Origin: Micromonospora sp. HM5-17
GTDB lineage: Bacteria; Actinomycetota; Actinomycetes; Mycobacteriales; Micromonosporaceae
Reading direction: 5' to 3'
NCBI RefSeq assembly: GCF_003762835.1
Contig: NZ_RJWA01000006.1
Span: 248,001-312,000, forward strand
DNA: 64,000 nucleotides
Below are positions 41,567 to 50,070 of this stretch, in pieces (within the stretch, counting starts at the first letter, position 1; each line of letters starts with the position of its first letter). The notes under the pieces were generated by a model. That model was not told the DNA's origin and searched no databases. It saw only the letters and a program-made list of their open reading frames with translations. Both the position numbers and the translations under genes were made by a program.

Positions 41567-43608
41567 GCAAGGCGGCCGGTCGCCTGCCCCGGACGTCGAA
41601 GGTGCCGTTCGGTGGGGACTACAACCCGGAGCAGTGGCCCGAGGAGGTGTGGAAGGAGGACTACCGGCTCTTCGACGCCGCCCGGATCGACACCGTCACG
41701 CTCGGCGTCTTCACCTGGGCGCTGACCCAGCCGGCGCCCGACGTCTACGACTTCAGCACGCTGGACCGGATCGTCGCCCGGGCCGCCGCCGAGGGCCGGA
41801 ACATCTGCCTGGCGACCGGGACCGGCGCCCACCCGGCCTGGCTGGCCCGGGCCCACCCGGAGGTGACCCGGGTGGACTTCGAGGGGCGCCGGCACCGGTA
41901 CGGCCAACGGCACAACTCGTGCCCCAGTTCGCCGGTGTTCCGCCGGCTCTCCGCCGAGCTGGCCCGCCGGGTCGCGGCCCGGTACGCCGACAACCCGGCC
42001 GTGGTCGCCTGGCACGTCGGCAACGAGTACGGCGGCGCCTGCTACTGCGACCTCTGCGCCGCCGGCTTCCGGGACTGGCTGCGCCGGAAGTACGGCACCC
42101 TGGAGGCGCTCAACACCGCCTGGTACACCACGTTCTGGTCGCACACCTTCACCGACTGGGCGGAGATCGAGCCGCCGTCGGCGCTCACCGAGCACTGGCG
42201 CGGCCCGAACCACACCGCGTTCCAGGGCATCACCCTGGACTACCTGCGCTTCATGTCCGACGCCATGCTCGCCAACTTCATCGACGAGAAGGCCGCGATC
42301 CGCGAGTCGAGCGACCTGCCGGTCACCACGAACTTCATGGGCATGTACCGGCCGATCGACTACCACCGCTGGGCGCCGCACCTCGACTTCGCCTCCTGGG
42401 ACAACTATCCGCCGGACGACCGCTCGCCGGCCTGGATGGCACTGACCCACGACCTGATGCGCGGACTCAAGGACGGCCAGCCGTTCTGGCTGATGGAGCA
42501 GACCCCGAGCTACACCGCCTCGCGGGACGTGAACCCGCTGAAGCGGCCCGGGGTGATGCGGCTGTGGAGCTGGCAGGCGGTGGCGCACGGCGCGGACGCC
42601 GTCCTCTTCTTCCAGATGCGGGCCTCCCGGGGCGCCTGCGAGAAGTACCACGGCGCGGTGATCGGCCACGCCGGCCGCGACGACACCCGGGTCTTCCGCG
42701 AGGTGGCGGCGCTCGGCGCGGAGCTGGAGCGGCTCGGCGGGGCCACGCTGGGCGCCCGCACCCCGGCCCGGGTGGCGCTGCTCTTCGACTGGGACAGCTG
42801 GTGGGCGCTGGAGATCTCCGACGGACCGTCCCGGCTGGTCCGCTACCAGCAGGTGGTGCACGCCTACTACCGGGCGCTCTGGGAGGCCGGGGTAGACGTC
42901 GACGTCGTCGCGGTCACCGCCGACCTGTCCCGCTACGACGTGGTCGTCGCCCCGGCGCTGCACATGCTCAAGGGCGACCTGGCCCAGCGGCTGACGGAGG
43001 TGGCCGCGCGCGGCGGCTCCGTCCTGACGACGTTCCTCTCCGCCCGGGTGGACGAGGACGACCAGGCGTTCCTGATGGACATACCGGGCCCGCTCGGACC
43101 GCTGATGGGGATCCGGATCGACGAGTGGGACGCCCGCGAGGCGGACGTGGTCAACCCGGTGCGACTCGGCGACGGCGACGACGCGCGGGAGGTCGGGTCC
43201 CGGCTCGTCTTCGAACTGGTGATCCCCCAGGGGGCCGAGGTGGTCGGGACGTACCAGGCCGACTTCTACGCCGGCACCCCGGCGGTGACCCGCAACCGCT
43301 TCGGTGCCGGGGAGGGCTGGTACGTCGCCACCGGGCTGGACCAGGCCGGCGTCTCCTGGGTGGTCCGGCGGGTGCTGGCGCGGCACGACCTGCTCGGGCC
43401 GTACCCGGACGTGCCCGAGCTGGAGACGACGCTCCGGGTCGCCCCGGACGGGACCCGGCTGCGCTTCCTGCTCAACCACTCGGCCGAGCCGGTCGAGGTG
43501 GCGGCGATCTGGGCCGGGACGGACCTGGTGACCGGCGAGACGGTCACGCCGGGCCAGCCGCTGCGGCTGGCGGGATACGGGGTCCTGGTGCTGCGCGAGG
43601 AGGGCTAG
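41563..43608 (+). CDS. Glycoside hydrolase family 42 (beta-galactosidase-like)
   Basis: 681 residues with the three GH42 domains: catalytic barrel, trimerisation alpha/beta domain (RVALLFDWDSWWALE region onward) and small C-terminal beta domain. The acid/base is Glu155 in HVGNEYGG and the nucleophile Glu312 in LMEQTPS. The cysteines at 120, 160, 162 and 165 (C...CYCDLC) match the zinc site of GH42 trimeric beta-galactosidases. GTG 41563 overlaps the preceding stop (GTGA). Enzymes of the family remove beta-galactosyl or alpha-L-arabinopyranosyl residues; here side chains of imported heteroxylan oligosaccharides are a sensible target. A bidirectional hairpin follows. Confidence 0.92.
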   Translation: MSKAAGRLPRTSKVPFGGDYNPEQWPEEVWKEDYRLFDAARIDTVTLGVFTWALTQPAPDVYDFSTLDRIVARAAAEGRNICLATGTGAHPAWLARAHPEVTRVDFEGRRHRYGQRHNSCPSSPVFRRLSAELARRVAARYADNPAVVAWHVGNEYGGACYCDLCAAGFRDWLRRKYGTLEALNTAWYTTFWSHTFTDWAEIEPPSALTEHWRGPNHTAFQGITLDYLRFMSDAMLANFIDEKAAIRESSDLPVTTNFMGMYRPIDYHRWAPHLDFASWDNYPPDDRSPAWMALTHDLMRGLKDGQPFWLMEQTPSYTASRDVNPLKRPGVMRLWSWQAVAHGADAVLFFQMRASRGACEKYHGAVIGHAGRDDTRVFREVAALGAELERLGGATLGARTPARVALLFDWDSWWALEISDGPSRLVRYQQVVHAYYRALWEAGVDVDVVAVTADLSRYDVVVAPALHMLKGDLAQRLTEVAARGGSVLTTFLSARVDEDDQAFLMDIPGPLGPLMGIRIDEWDAREADVVNPVRLGDGDDAREVGSRLVFELVIPQGAEVVGTYQADFYAGTPAVTRNRFGAGEGWYVATGLDQAGVSWVVRRVLARHDLLGPYPDVPELETTLRVAPDGTRLRFLLNHSAEPVEVAAIWAGTDLVTGETVTPGQPLRLAGYGVLVLREEG

Positions 43609-43612
43609 TCCG

Positions 43613-43653
43613 GGTCGGGTGGGCGCGCCCCGGGGCGGGACGCCCACCCGACC
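43613..43653. terminator. Bidirectional terminator between GH42 and GH67 genes
   Basis: GGTCGGGTGGGCG at 43613-43625 is perfectly inverted at 43641-43653 (13 bp), with a 15-base loop that can pair further (CGCCCC/GGGGCG). It stands in the 52-base gap between two convergent genes, four bases from one stop and seven from the other. Confidence 0.75.
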
Positions 43654-43660
43654 GTCGTCC

Positions 43661-45775
43661 TCAGTAGATCCGGCGACCGTGCGCGTCCGGCACCCCGGAC
43701 TTGCGGTAGAAGTACGTGTTGATCTGGTCGCGCCACTCCTCGGCGGAGCGCACCTGCTCGTCGAGGCGCTCCCGCACCCGGGCCGCCACCGCCGGGTCGA
43801 CCAGGTCGGCGATGTCGTCCCAGCGCCGCCGCAGCTCGGCCGCCTGCTCCGCCCCGGCGAAGTGGGTGTCGTAGATGTGCTGGATGACCGTGACGCCGCT
43901 GTGCAGCACGTGGTCGTACGGGACGTGGTGGAAGAAGAGCAGCAGCTCGTCGGGGCAGGTGTCCCGCGACTCGTACACCTCCGACCAGGGGGCCGGGTAC
44001 TGGCCGGTGAAGCCGGTCCCGGTCGCCCGGGTCCGGTCCACGCCGATGCCGTCCCGGTCCGCGAAGTGGTAGGTGCCCCACGGGGTGTACTCGTAGCCGT
44101 CGACGTCCGGTCCGTAGTGGTGTCCCGGCCGGACCATGAAACCGACGCCGAGCGGGGCGGTGTAGCGCTCGTACGTCCGCCAGGAGTCGTCCATGATCGC
44201 GTGGAGCGTGCGGCGCAGCCGGTCCGGGTCGGCCGTGGCCGCGGGGACGAAGGTCAGCTCGATCCACTCGTCGAGCACGGCCAGCGGGTCCAGCCGGGGG
44301 TCCCAGGCGAGCCGGCCGAAGGCGTACAGGTTGGCCTGGGCGAGCGGGTGGCCGGTCCAGAAGGGGTCGTCGCCGACGTTGGAGACCGCGACCAGCCCTC
44401 CACCCTCCGGGGCCGCCCGGTCGCCGGCCGTCCCGGCGACCACGTCGGCGACGGTCGGGCCGCTGGGGCCCCAGAGGCCGAAGCCGAGCACCTCGCTCCA
44501 GAGTGGCCCGAGGTAGCAGACGTGCCGCTGCTGGCCGGTGTACTCCTGGGTGATCTGAAGTTCGACCGCGAGCCGGGTGGCGGGCATCGCGGCGATCACC
44601 GGGGAGACCGGCTCGCGCACCTGGAAGTCCATCGGGCCGTACTTCACCTGGAGGATGACGTTGTCCCGGAACTGGCCGTCGAGCGGGGCGAAGTGGTCGT
44701 ACGCCGCCCGGGCGCGGTCGGTGGAGCGGTCCCGCCAGTCCTGCCGGTGGTTGTAGACGAAGGCACGCCAGTGCACCACCCCGCCGAACGGGGCCAGCGC
44801 CTCGGCGAGCAGGTTCGCGCCGTCGGCGTGGTTGCGCCCGTACGCGAAGGGGCCCGGCTGCCCCTCCGAGTCGGCCTTCACCACGTAGCCGCCGAAGTCG
44901 GGGATCGCGTCGTACACCTGGCGGGTCGTCTTGGCCCACCAGGCCCGGACGTGCTCGTCCCACGGGTCGGCGGTCGGCAGTCCACCGACGGTGCGCGGCG
45001 CGGCGAAGCTGACCGACAGGTGCACCTGGATCCCGTACGGCCGCAGCACGTCGGCGATCGTGGCGACGTCCCCGAGCCGGTCGGTGAGCAGCCGCGCCTC
45101 GGTGGCGTGCACGTTGACGTTGTTCACCGTGATCGCGTTGATCCCACACGCGGCGAGGAGCCGCCCGTAGGCCCGGATCCGGGACAGGTCGGTGGTGAGG
45201 GCGCCGTCCCGCCAGAAGATCGAGCCGCCCGAGTAGCCCCGCTCCACCTGCCCCATCACCGGGTGCACGTCGACGTTGTCCCAGTGGTTGAGCATGCGCC
45301 GCCGCAGCGCCGGCCGGTACCGGCGTGGCGGGTGCTCGGCCCCGAACGCCGCCTCGCCGAGCCGGACCAGGTGGAAGAGTCCGTAGAGCAGTCCGGCCGG
45401 GGCGTCGGCGAGCAGCACCGTGCACCCGTCGTGCCGGGCCAGCGCGAAGCCCTCGGGGCCGAGGCCGGCGTCGGGTCCGGCCGGTGTGTCCGCCAGCGTG
45501 GCGCGGACCGCCACCGCCGCGGCGGGCAGCGGGTCCGCCGTGGTCAGCGCGAGGACCAGGTCGTACGGCTCCTCGATCGCCGCGGCCTGGTCCGCTCCGG
45601 ACGTGGGGTGTCGCAGACCGCCGCCGTACCGGCCAGCGGCCTCGGCGAGTTCCTGGCGCACCGTGTCGACGAGGGGGCCAGCGCCGCAGAGCAGGGTACG
45701 GCGGGTGCCGAGCGGCCGGAACACCTCCGGCGGCAGCCAGGCCGGGTGGACGTCGGGGGGCTCGGGGGTGGTCAC
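43661..45775 (-). CDS. aguA: Glycoside hydrolase family 67 alpha-glucuronidase
   Basis: 704 residues, the length of the family. Three catalytic acids are visible: Glu304 in [12 protein letters not shown], Asp366 in FAPLDGQF, and Glu388 in [34 protein letters not shown] is split over the hallmark barrel start ([15 protein letters not shown]), and [13 protein letters not shown] and YYP-like TYHFADRDG segments complete it. It removes 4-O-methyl-glucuronic acid from aldouronic acids after import; there is no signal peptide. GTG 45775 has GGAGAAACG upstream. It is convergent with, and separately transcribed from, the GH42 operon, and I find no CGAAA-N-TTTCG box before it. Confidence 0.95.
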   Translation of the reverse strand: MTTPEPPDVHPAWLPPEVFRPLGTRRTLLCGAGPLVDTVRQELAEAAGRYGGGLRHPTSGADQAAAIEEPYDLVLALTTADPLPAAAVAVRATLADTPAGPDAGLGPEGFALARHDGCTVLLADAPAGLLYGLFHLVRLGEAAFGAEHPPRRYRPALRRRMLNHWDNVDVHPVMGQVERGYSGGSIFWRDGALTTDLSRIRAYGRLLAACGINAITVNNVNVHATEARLLTDRLGDVATIADVLRPYGIQVHLSVSFAAPRTVGGLPTADPWDEHVRAWWAKTTRQVYDAIPDFGGYVVKADSEGQPGPFAYGRNHADGANLLAEALAPFGGVVHWRAFVYNHRQDWRDRSTDRARAAYDHFAPLDGQFRDNVILQVKYGPMDFQVREPVSPVIAAMPATRLAVELQITQEYTGQQRHVCYLGPLWSEVLGFGLWGPSGPTVADVVAGTAGDRAAPEGGGLVAVSNVGDDPFWTGHPLAQANLYAFGRLAWDPRLDPLAVLDEWIELTFVPAATADPDRLRRTLHAIMDDSWRTYERYTAPLGVGFMVRPGHHYGPDVDGYEYTPWGTYHFADRDGIGVDRTRATGTGFTGQYPAPWSEVYESRDTCPDELLLFFHHVPYDHVLHSGVTVIQHIYDTHFAGAEQAAELRRRWDDIADLVDPAVAARVRERLDEQVRSAEEWRDQINTYFYRKSGVPDAHGRRIY

Positions 45776-46020
45776 GCGTTTCTCCGGATCGGATGGGACC
45801 GCCGCGAGAGGGGCCGGACCCCGGGTCCGGATGTCCGGCCGGTCCGACGGCCTGCGGGGTGTGTCGTGGTCGCACTCTAGTGCATGGCGCGGCCGCCGTC
45901 CGGTCGGCCGTGCTCGCCACGCTGGCCGGCAACCTCACCGCTCCGCTCGGGGTCGCGGCGGCGAGGGCGCCCCCGCCCACCGTCCCGGTCTGACGGCGGC
46001 TCGGCGCGACCGGAAGGGCG
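45776..46020. other. Spacer upstream of GH67
   Basis: 245 bases that should hold the GH67 promoter and the end of the DUF6510 gene. No gene, repeat or operator of the CGAAA-N-TTTCG type is visible. Confidence 0.4.
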
Positions 46021-46350
46021 TCACATCACCGGTGGCGCCAGACCCGGCGCCATGAGCGGCTCCGCCGGCATCGGCACCCGCAGGTACGCCGCGCCGCGCA
46101 GGTCCAGCCAGGCGTTGGTCGGGGTCCGGACCAGCCGGAGCATCACCGCCTCGCAGGCCGGGCATCGGGCAACCACGCCGGGGGCGTGCGCGTAGACCCG
46201 GAGCCCGGCCACCGGCCCGGTCCGCCCACACGAGGCGCACCGGCCGGTGGCGGTCGTCAGGTCCACCGCGAACACCTCGGCCAGCGGACCGGCCAGCATG
46301 TTGCCGTCCAGGTGGTCCATTCCGGGCTGCCCCGGGTCGGGCTCGGTCAT
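46021..46350 (-). CDS. DUF6510 zinc-ribbon-like protein
   Basis: 109 residues. The start MTEPDPGQPGMDHLDGNMLAGPL leads to two CxxC pairs, RCASCGRTG and RCPACEAV, twenty-five residues apart, a likely zinc ribbon, and a final WLDLRGAAYLRVPMP. LDGN(xx)AGPLxE(V/I)F is the hallmark of DUF6510 proteins, which are commonly next to genes for sulfite-oxidase-like oxidoreductases. GGGAGGCGAG directly precedes ATG 46350. It is third on the strand after the oxidase and reductase genes. Confidence 0.82.
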   Translation of the reverse strand: MTEPDPGQPGMDHLDGNMLAGPLAEVFAVDLTTATGRCASCGRTGPVAGLRVYAHAPGVVARCPACEAVMLRLVRTPTNAWLDLRGAAYLRVPMPAEPLMAPGLAPPVM

Positions 46351-46409
46351 CTCGCCTCCCACAAGCGGTGTTCGCCCCGGTCCGGTCCGCCCGGCGGGGC
46401 CTCGGCGGC

Positions 46410-47174
46410 TCAGCCTCCGGTCGGGCCGAAGCGCTCGGTGCGGATTCGCCGGGTGTCGTCGCCCAGGGCGACCAGGATGTCGGCCACCCTCTCCACGAAG
46501 CCCGTCGGACCGCAGACGTAGCAGGCCGGTTCGAGCTCGGGCGGCCAGCCGTGGGTGTTCAGGTCGGCGACGCCGATCCGGTGCGGCGTCGCCGCCGAGC
46601 CCTCCGGCACCTCCCGGGTGTAGAGGTACGTCACGTCGAGCCCGTGGTCGTCCCGAGCCCGTCGCCGCAGCTCGTCGGCGAAGTAGACGTCCCGCCCGGT
46701 GCGGACCGAGTAGATCAGCCGGAACGGCACCCGGCTGCCGGCCATGCCCCGGGCCCGGATCATCGCCATCAGCGGCGCGATCCCCGAGCCGCCGCCGACC
46801 AGCAGCACCGGCGCGGTGTCGGTGACCCGCCAGACGAAGTAGCCGCCGATCGGGCCGCGCAGCTCGACCGGGTCACCGACCGCGAAGACGTCGAGGAGGT
46901 ACGGCGACACCTCCCCGTCCGGGACCCGCTGGATGGTCACCTCGACGCGGTCGCCGTCGACGGGTGCGGAGATCGAGTAGCTGCGCGCCGCCTGGTAGCC
47001 GTCCTCGGCGGTGAGCCGCAGGTCGACGTGCTGACCGGGCTGGTGCCCCGGCCAGTCGGGGACCTCCAGCACGAGGGTGGCGGCGGTCTCCGTCTCCTGA
47101 CGTCGGTCGACGAGTCGGGCCACCCGCCAGCTGGCCCGGTTGGTCAGTCGCCCTGGTACCGCTGTTCGCGCCAT
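46410..47174 (-). CDS. Ferredoxin-reductase-type FAD/NAD oxidoreductase
   Basis: 254 residues: FAD-binding beta barrel with ARSYSISAPV (RxYS motif), then the NAD(P) domain with LLVGGGSGIAPLMAMI and CYVCGPTGFVERV. There is no 2Fe-2S domain, so it acts as a single flavin reductase module. The start overlaps the stop of the sulfite-oxidase-like gene by 31 bases. It is therefore the natural electron donor of that molybdenum enzyme in the manner of YedY partner proteins, though a soluble one. Confidence 0.88.
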   Translation of the reverse strand: MARTAVPGRLTNRASWRVARLVDRRQETETAATLVLEVPDWPGHQPGQHVDLRLTAEDGYQAARSYSISAPVDGDRVEVTIQRVPDGEVSPYLLDVFAVGDPVELRGPIGGYFVWRVTDTAPVLLVGGGSGIAPLMAMIRARGMAGSRVPFRLIYSVRTGRDVYFADELRRRARDDHGLDVTYLYTREVPEGSAATPHRIGVADLNTHGWPPELEPACYVCGPTGFVERVADILVALGDDTRRIRTERFGPTGG

Positions 47175-47743
47175 GGGTCACCGTAGTCGTGGTAGCCGGC
47201 GGTCTCCCAGAATCCGGGCTCGTCGGTCAGGCCGAGCCGGATGCCGCGCACCCACTTCGCCGACTTCCAGAAGTAGAGGTGCGGGACGAGCAGACGGGCC
47301 GGGCCACCGTGCTCCGGCGGCAGGGCGGTGCCCTCGTACCGGTGCACGATCCACGCCCGGCCGCCGCGCAGGTCGTCCAGCGGAAGGTTGGTGGTGTAGC
47401 CGCCGTACGAGTGGGCCAGTGCGTAGGAGGCGGCGGTGTCGATCCCGTCCAGCAGGGTGTCCAGCGAGACCCCCTCCCACCGGGTGTTCAGCTTGGACCA
47501 GTGGGTCACGCAGTGGATGTCGACCGTCGGGGTTTCCGTCGGCAGCGACCACATCTCGTCCCAGGTCCAGCGGTACTCCGCGCCGGTCTCCGTGGTGATC
47601 ACGAACTCCCAGTCCGACAGCGGCACCCGTGGCGTGGGACCGGCGGAGAGCACCGGGAAGTCCTCGGTCAGGTACTGCCCGGGCGGCAGCGCCGGCCCGC
47701 TCGGTCGACGCCGCCCCTGAAAGCCCGGAGAAACGATGCCCAC
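47144..47743 (-). CDS. Sulfite-oxidase-like molybdopterin oxidoreductase
   Basis: 199 residues, the length of cytosolic single-domain enzymes of the sulfite-oxidase fold. The molybdenum-ligating Cys78 is in TVDIHCVTHWSK, followed by WEGVSLDTLLD, YGGYTTNLPLDDLRG and HLYFWKSAKWVRGI, all family blocks. No Tat signal exists, so it stays in the cytoplasm, in contrast to exported MsrP/YedY. GTG 47743 with GGAAGA upstream is the start. It forms an operon with the reductase (overlapping 31 bases) and the DUF6510 gene. Candidate substrates are sulfoxides or oxidised sulfur compounds; none is proven. Confidence 0.88.
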   Translation of the reverse strand: MGIVSPGFQGRRRPSGPALPPGQYLTEDFPVLSAGPTPRVPLSDWEFVITTETGAEYRWTWDEMWSLPTETPTVDIHCVTHWSKLNTRWEGVSLDTLLDGIDTAASYALAHSYGGYTTNLPLDDLRGGRAWIVHRYEGTALPPEHGGPARLLVPHLYFWKSAKWVRGIRLGLTDEPGFWETAGYHDYGDPWREQRYQGD

Positions 47744-47844
47744 CGGGTCTTCCTACCACCCGCCGGGTCGGGCCGGCCCCGGATCCGGCAAGCCGGCCGG
47801 AGAACCCACGGGCGAGCCCCGAGGCGGCCCGGGACCGGCGGGCC

Positions 47845-49917
47845 TCAGCCCGGGGCGGTCCGGGCCGCCGCCGGCCCGACGGCGCCGGCCCCGCCGGGAC
47901 CGGGACCATCCAGCACCTCGGGCGGCAGCCCGGGCCAGCGGGCGCGGGCGGCGTCCAGGAAGTACGCCTGACCCGGATCCCAGGTGTGCCCGGTGGCCCG
48001 CCGATGGTAGACGTAGCCGAGCGGATGGGTGCGGTAGACGGATCCGCCGGCGCGGCGAATCCGGTCGAGCAGACCAAGGTCGGCGGAGCGGGGCACCGGC
48101 CGCCAGCCGCCGACCGCCTCCAGATCGCCCCGGGCCAGCAGCATCGTGCCGCCGGCGACCACCTCGGCATCGCTCTCGGCGGCGCCGGAGGGGCGACGGA
48201 TCGTCACCCCCAGCGTCTCCAGGTGGACGAACTCGGAACCCTTCCCCACCACCGTCGCCCCGGAGTAGTGCCGGGCCAGCACCAGGTCCCAGACGTGCTC
48301 GGGGCCGTAGCTGTCGTCGTCGTCGACCTTCGTGACCAGACTGCCCCGGGCCCGGCGGGTCGCGGCGCCGAGGGCCTCCCCGAAGCTGACGCTTCCCGGC
48401 ACCCGGACGACCTCGTACGGTCGCCCGCTGTCGGCGAGCAGCGCCCGGACCGGCTCGGTCAGGTCGACGCCGTGCAGGCAGAGCACGATCTCCAGCTCCG
48501 GGTACGTCTGCCCGACGACCGCGCGCAGCGCCGCCGGCACCAGGTCGGGGCGCCGGGTCACCAGGATCACGCTCACCGACGGCGGACACGCCAGCCCCGG
48601 GAACGCCTCGGCGGTGAGCCGCGGCAGCGCGAACGCGGTGGCGTGGCCGCGCAGCGCCGCCCGGCGCTGCCGTACGCTGCGCGCCTCGCGGGCCAGTGGC
48701 CCGGTCTCGACCACCGGCCGGACCAGGATGTCCCGCAGTTCCGGGGCGAGCAGCGCGGCGACCCGCTCCGGCAGCGCCGGGACGGAGAGCACCGCCCCGG
48801 TCATCGCCACCTGCACCAGCAGCGCCGCCACCGACACCGGGTCGACGTCCGGCAGCGGGGCACACTCGACGACCCCGACCTGGCGGAGCGTGGCGAGGGC
48901 GGACGCGGTCAGCCCCACCCCGTCCAGCGGCCCCGCCGGGCCGCCACGCGACCGGCCCGGGCCGCCGGCGGGCGCGACCTCCAGCCGTACCCGGGGGGCG
49001 TTCGGCTCGTAGGCGGCGGCCCGGCGGCCCCGGGGGTTGATCCGGCGGGCGTCGACCAGCACCGCCACCCGGCCGACCGCCGTCCGGGGTCCGTGCCGGC
49101 CGGTGCCCCACCTGACCGCGTACGCCGCCGCGGCCCCGGCGTCGCGCGGCGCCGGATCCGGCCCGGCCGTCCCGTCCCCGGCCCACACCACGACGTCGTG
49201 CGCGCGGATCTCCGGGTTGACCGGCAGCCCGCCCCGGGTCACCCCGGCCTCGGCGGGGAGGTAGCCGGGCAGGGTGTCCCGGGCGGTCAGGTTCGCCGTG
49301 GCCGGTGCCGGCAGCGGCCGGTCGGGACCCAGCACGGGGAGCACCGCCCGCAGGATGTCGCGCAGCGCCACCGGGCGAGAGAGTCGCACGGCGATGGAGG
49401 CCACGCCGCGCCCCCGCGCGGGGAGCGCCACCCGGTGCCGACAGAGGTGGTCGAGCGGGCCGACGCCGTGCGACCAGCCCCGCCGGGGCGCCCGCCAGTA
49501 CGCCACCACGATCGTCGCGTGGCGGGTCGGCAGCAGGGCCGACGGCGCCGCGAGCAGGTCCCGGAGCCGGTCCGCCGTGCCGGCGACGACCAGGACCCGG
49601 CGGGTGCCGAGGAACCGGAGAACCCGGAGACCGACCAGTCGGCCGAGGCGCTCCGCCCGCGTCGGCGGCGGTGCCCCCGTCAGCCGCCACCACCACCCGA
49701 CCGTCCCGGCGGGATCGCCCCCGCCCGCCCCGTCGCCGCTGGTCGGCCGCCCCCGTCCCGCGCCGTCGTGGTGCTGTGCGTCGTCGTGCTCCGCGTCCAC
49801 GGTGTGATTACCGCCCCCCACGCCGTCGTGCTCCACCCCCACGTCGAGCCGGCCACCCGCGGCCGGACTCGGCCTCCGCGGCGCCCGCGCGCGGCGCGGC
49901 CGGGCTCCGTGCCACAT
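47845..49917 (-). CDS. Large protein with C-terminal family 2 glycosyltransferase domain
   Basis: 690 residues. The last third is a GT-A domain: VSVILVTRRPDLVPAALRAV, VGQTYPELEIVLCLHGVDL, then GSLVTKVDDDDSYGPEHVWD, with the DDD of the metal site, and VVAGGTMLLARGDLEAVGGW acceptor region. The first 80 residues are a His/Asp/Gly-rich tail that may not be translated; the middle (100-430) is conserved-looking but of unknown kind (RVLRFLGTRRVLVVAGTADR, EIRAHDVVVWAGDGTA, VLVDARRINPRG). The start is not certain and could be well downstream of 49917. The product is cytosolic. Similar long GT2 proteins glycosylate cell-surface polymers or spore-associated glycans. Confidence 0.75.
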   Translation of the reverse strand: MWHGARPRRARAPRRPSPAAGGRLDVGVEHDGVGGGNHTVDAEHDDAQHHDGAGRGRPTSGDGAGGGDPAGTVGWWWRLTGAPPPTRAERLGRLVGLRVLRFLGTRRVLVVAGTADRLRDLLAAPSALLPTRHATIVVAYWRAPRRGWSHGVGPLDHLCRHRVALPARGRGVASIAVRLSRPVALRDILRAVLPVLGPDRPLPAPATANLTARDTLPGYLPAEAGVTRGGLPVNPEIRAHDVVVWAGDGTAGPDPAPRDAGAAAAYAVRWGTGRHGPRTAVGRVAVLVDARRINPRGRRAAAYEPNAPRVRLEVAPAGGPGRSRGGPAGPLDGVGLTASALATLRQVGVVECAPLPDVDPVSVAALLVQVAMTGAVLSVPALPERVAALLAPELRDILVRPVVETGPLAREARSVRQRRAALRGHATAFALPRLTAEAFPGLACPPSVSVILVTRRPDLVPAALRAVVGQTYPELEIVLCLHGVDLTEPVRALLADSGRPYEVVRVPGSVSFGEALGAATRRARGSLVTKVDDDDSYGPEHVWDLVLARHYSGATVVGKGSEFVHLETLGVTIRRPSGAAESDAEVVAGGTMLLARGDLEAVGGWRPVPRSADLGLLDRIRRAGGSVYRTHPLGYVYHRRATGHTWDPGQAYFLDAARARWPGLPPEVLDGPGPGGAGAVGPAAARTAPG

Positions 49918-50070
49918 CCGTCGGGCTCGTCACCCCGGGCGCCGCCTGTGCCGGCCACGAGGCACACGGACCGCTCTGCCCAGACCACGTCTGGTGACCT
50001 TCCGCCGACGATAAGCCCTGGGGGCCGTCGTCCCCGCGACCAATCGCCCGGGGTGTCCTATCGTTCTCCG

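Noticed and set aside
45884-45993. Short plus-strand peptide before the DUF6510 gene
   Set aside because: The frame has no ribosome binding site and its end is a Pro/Ala run. Nothing supports translation.
47629-50070. Long upstream extension of the CoA transferase frame
   Set aside because: The frame is open for about 800 codons before ATG 50071, but this part is antisense to the GT2 gene. The family start is at 50071.
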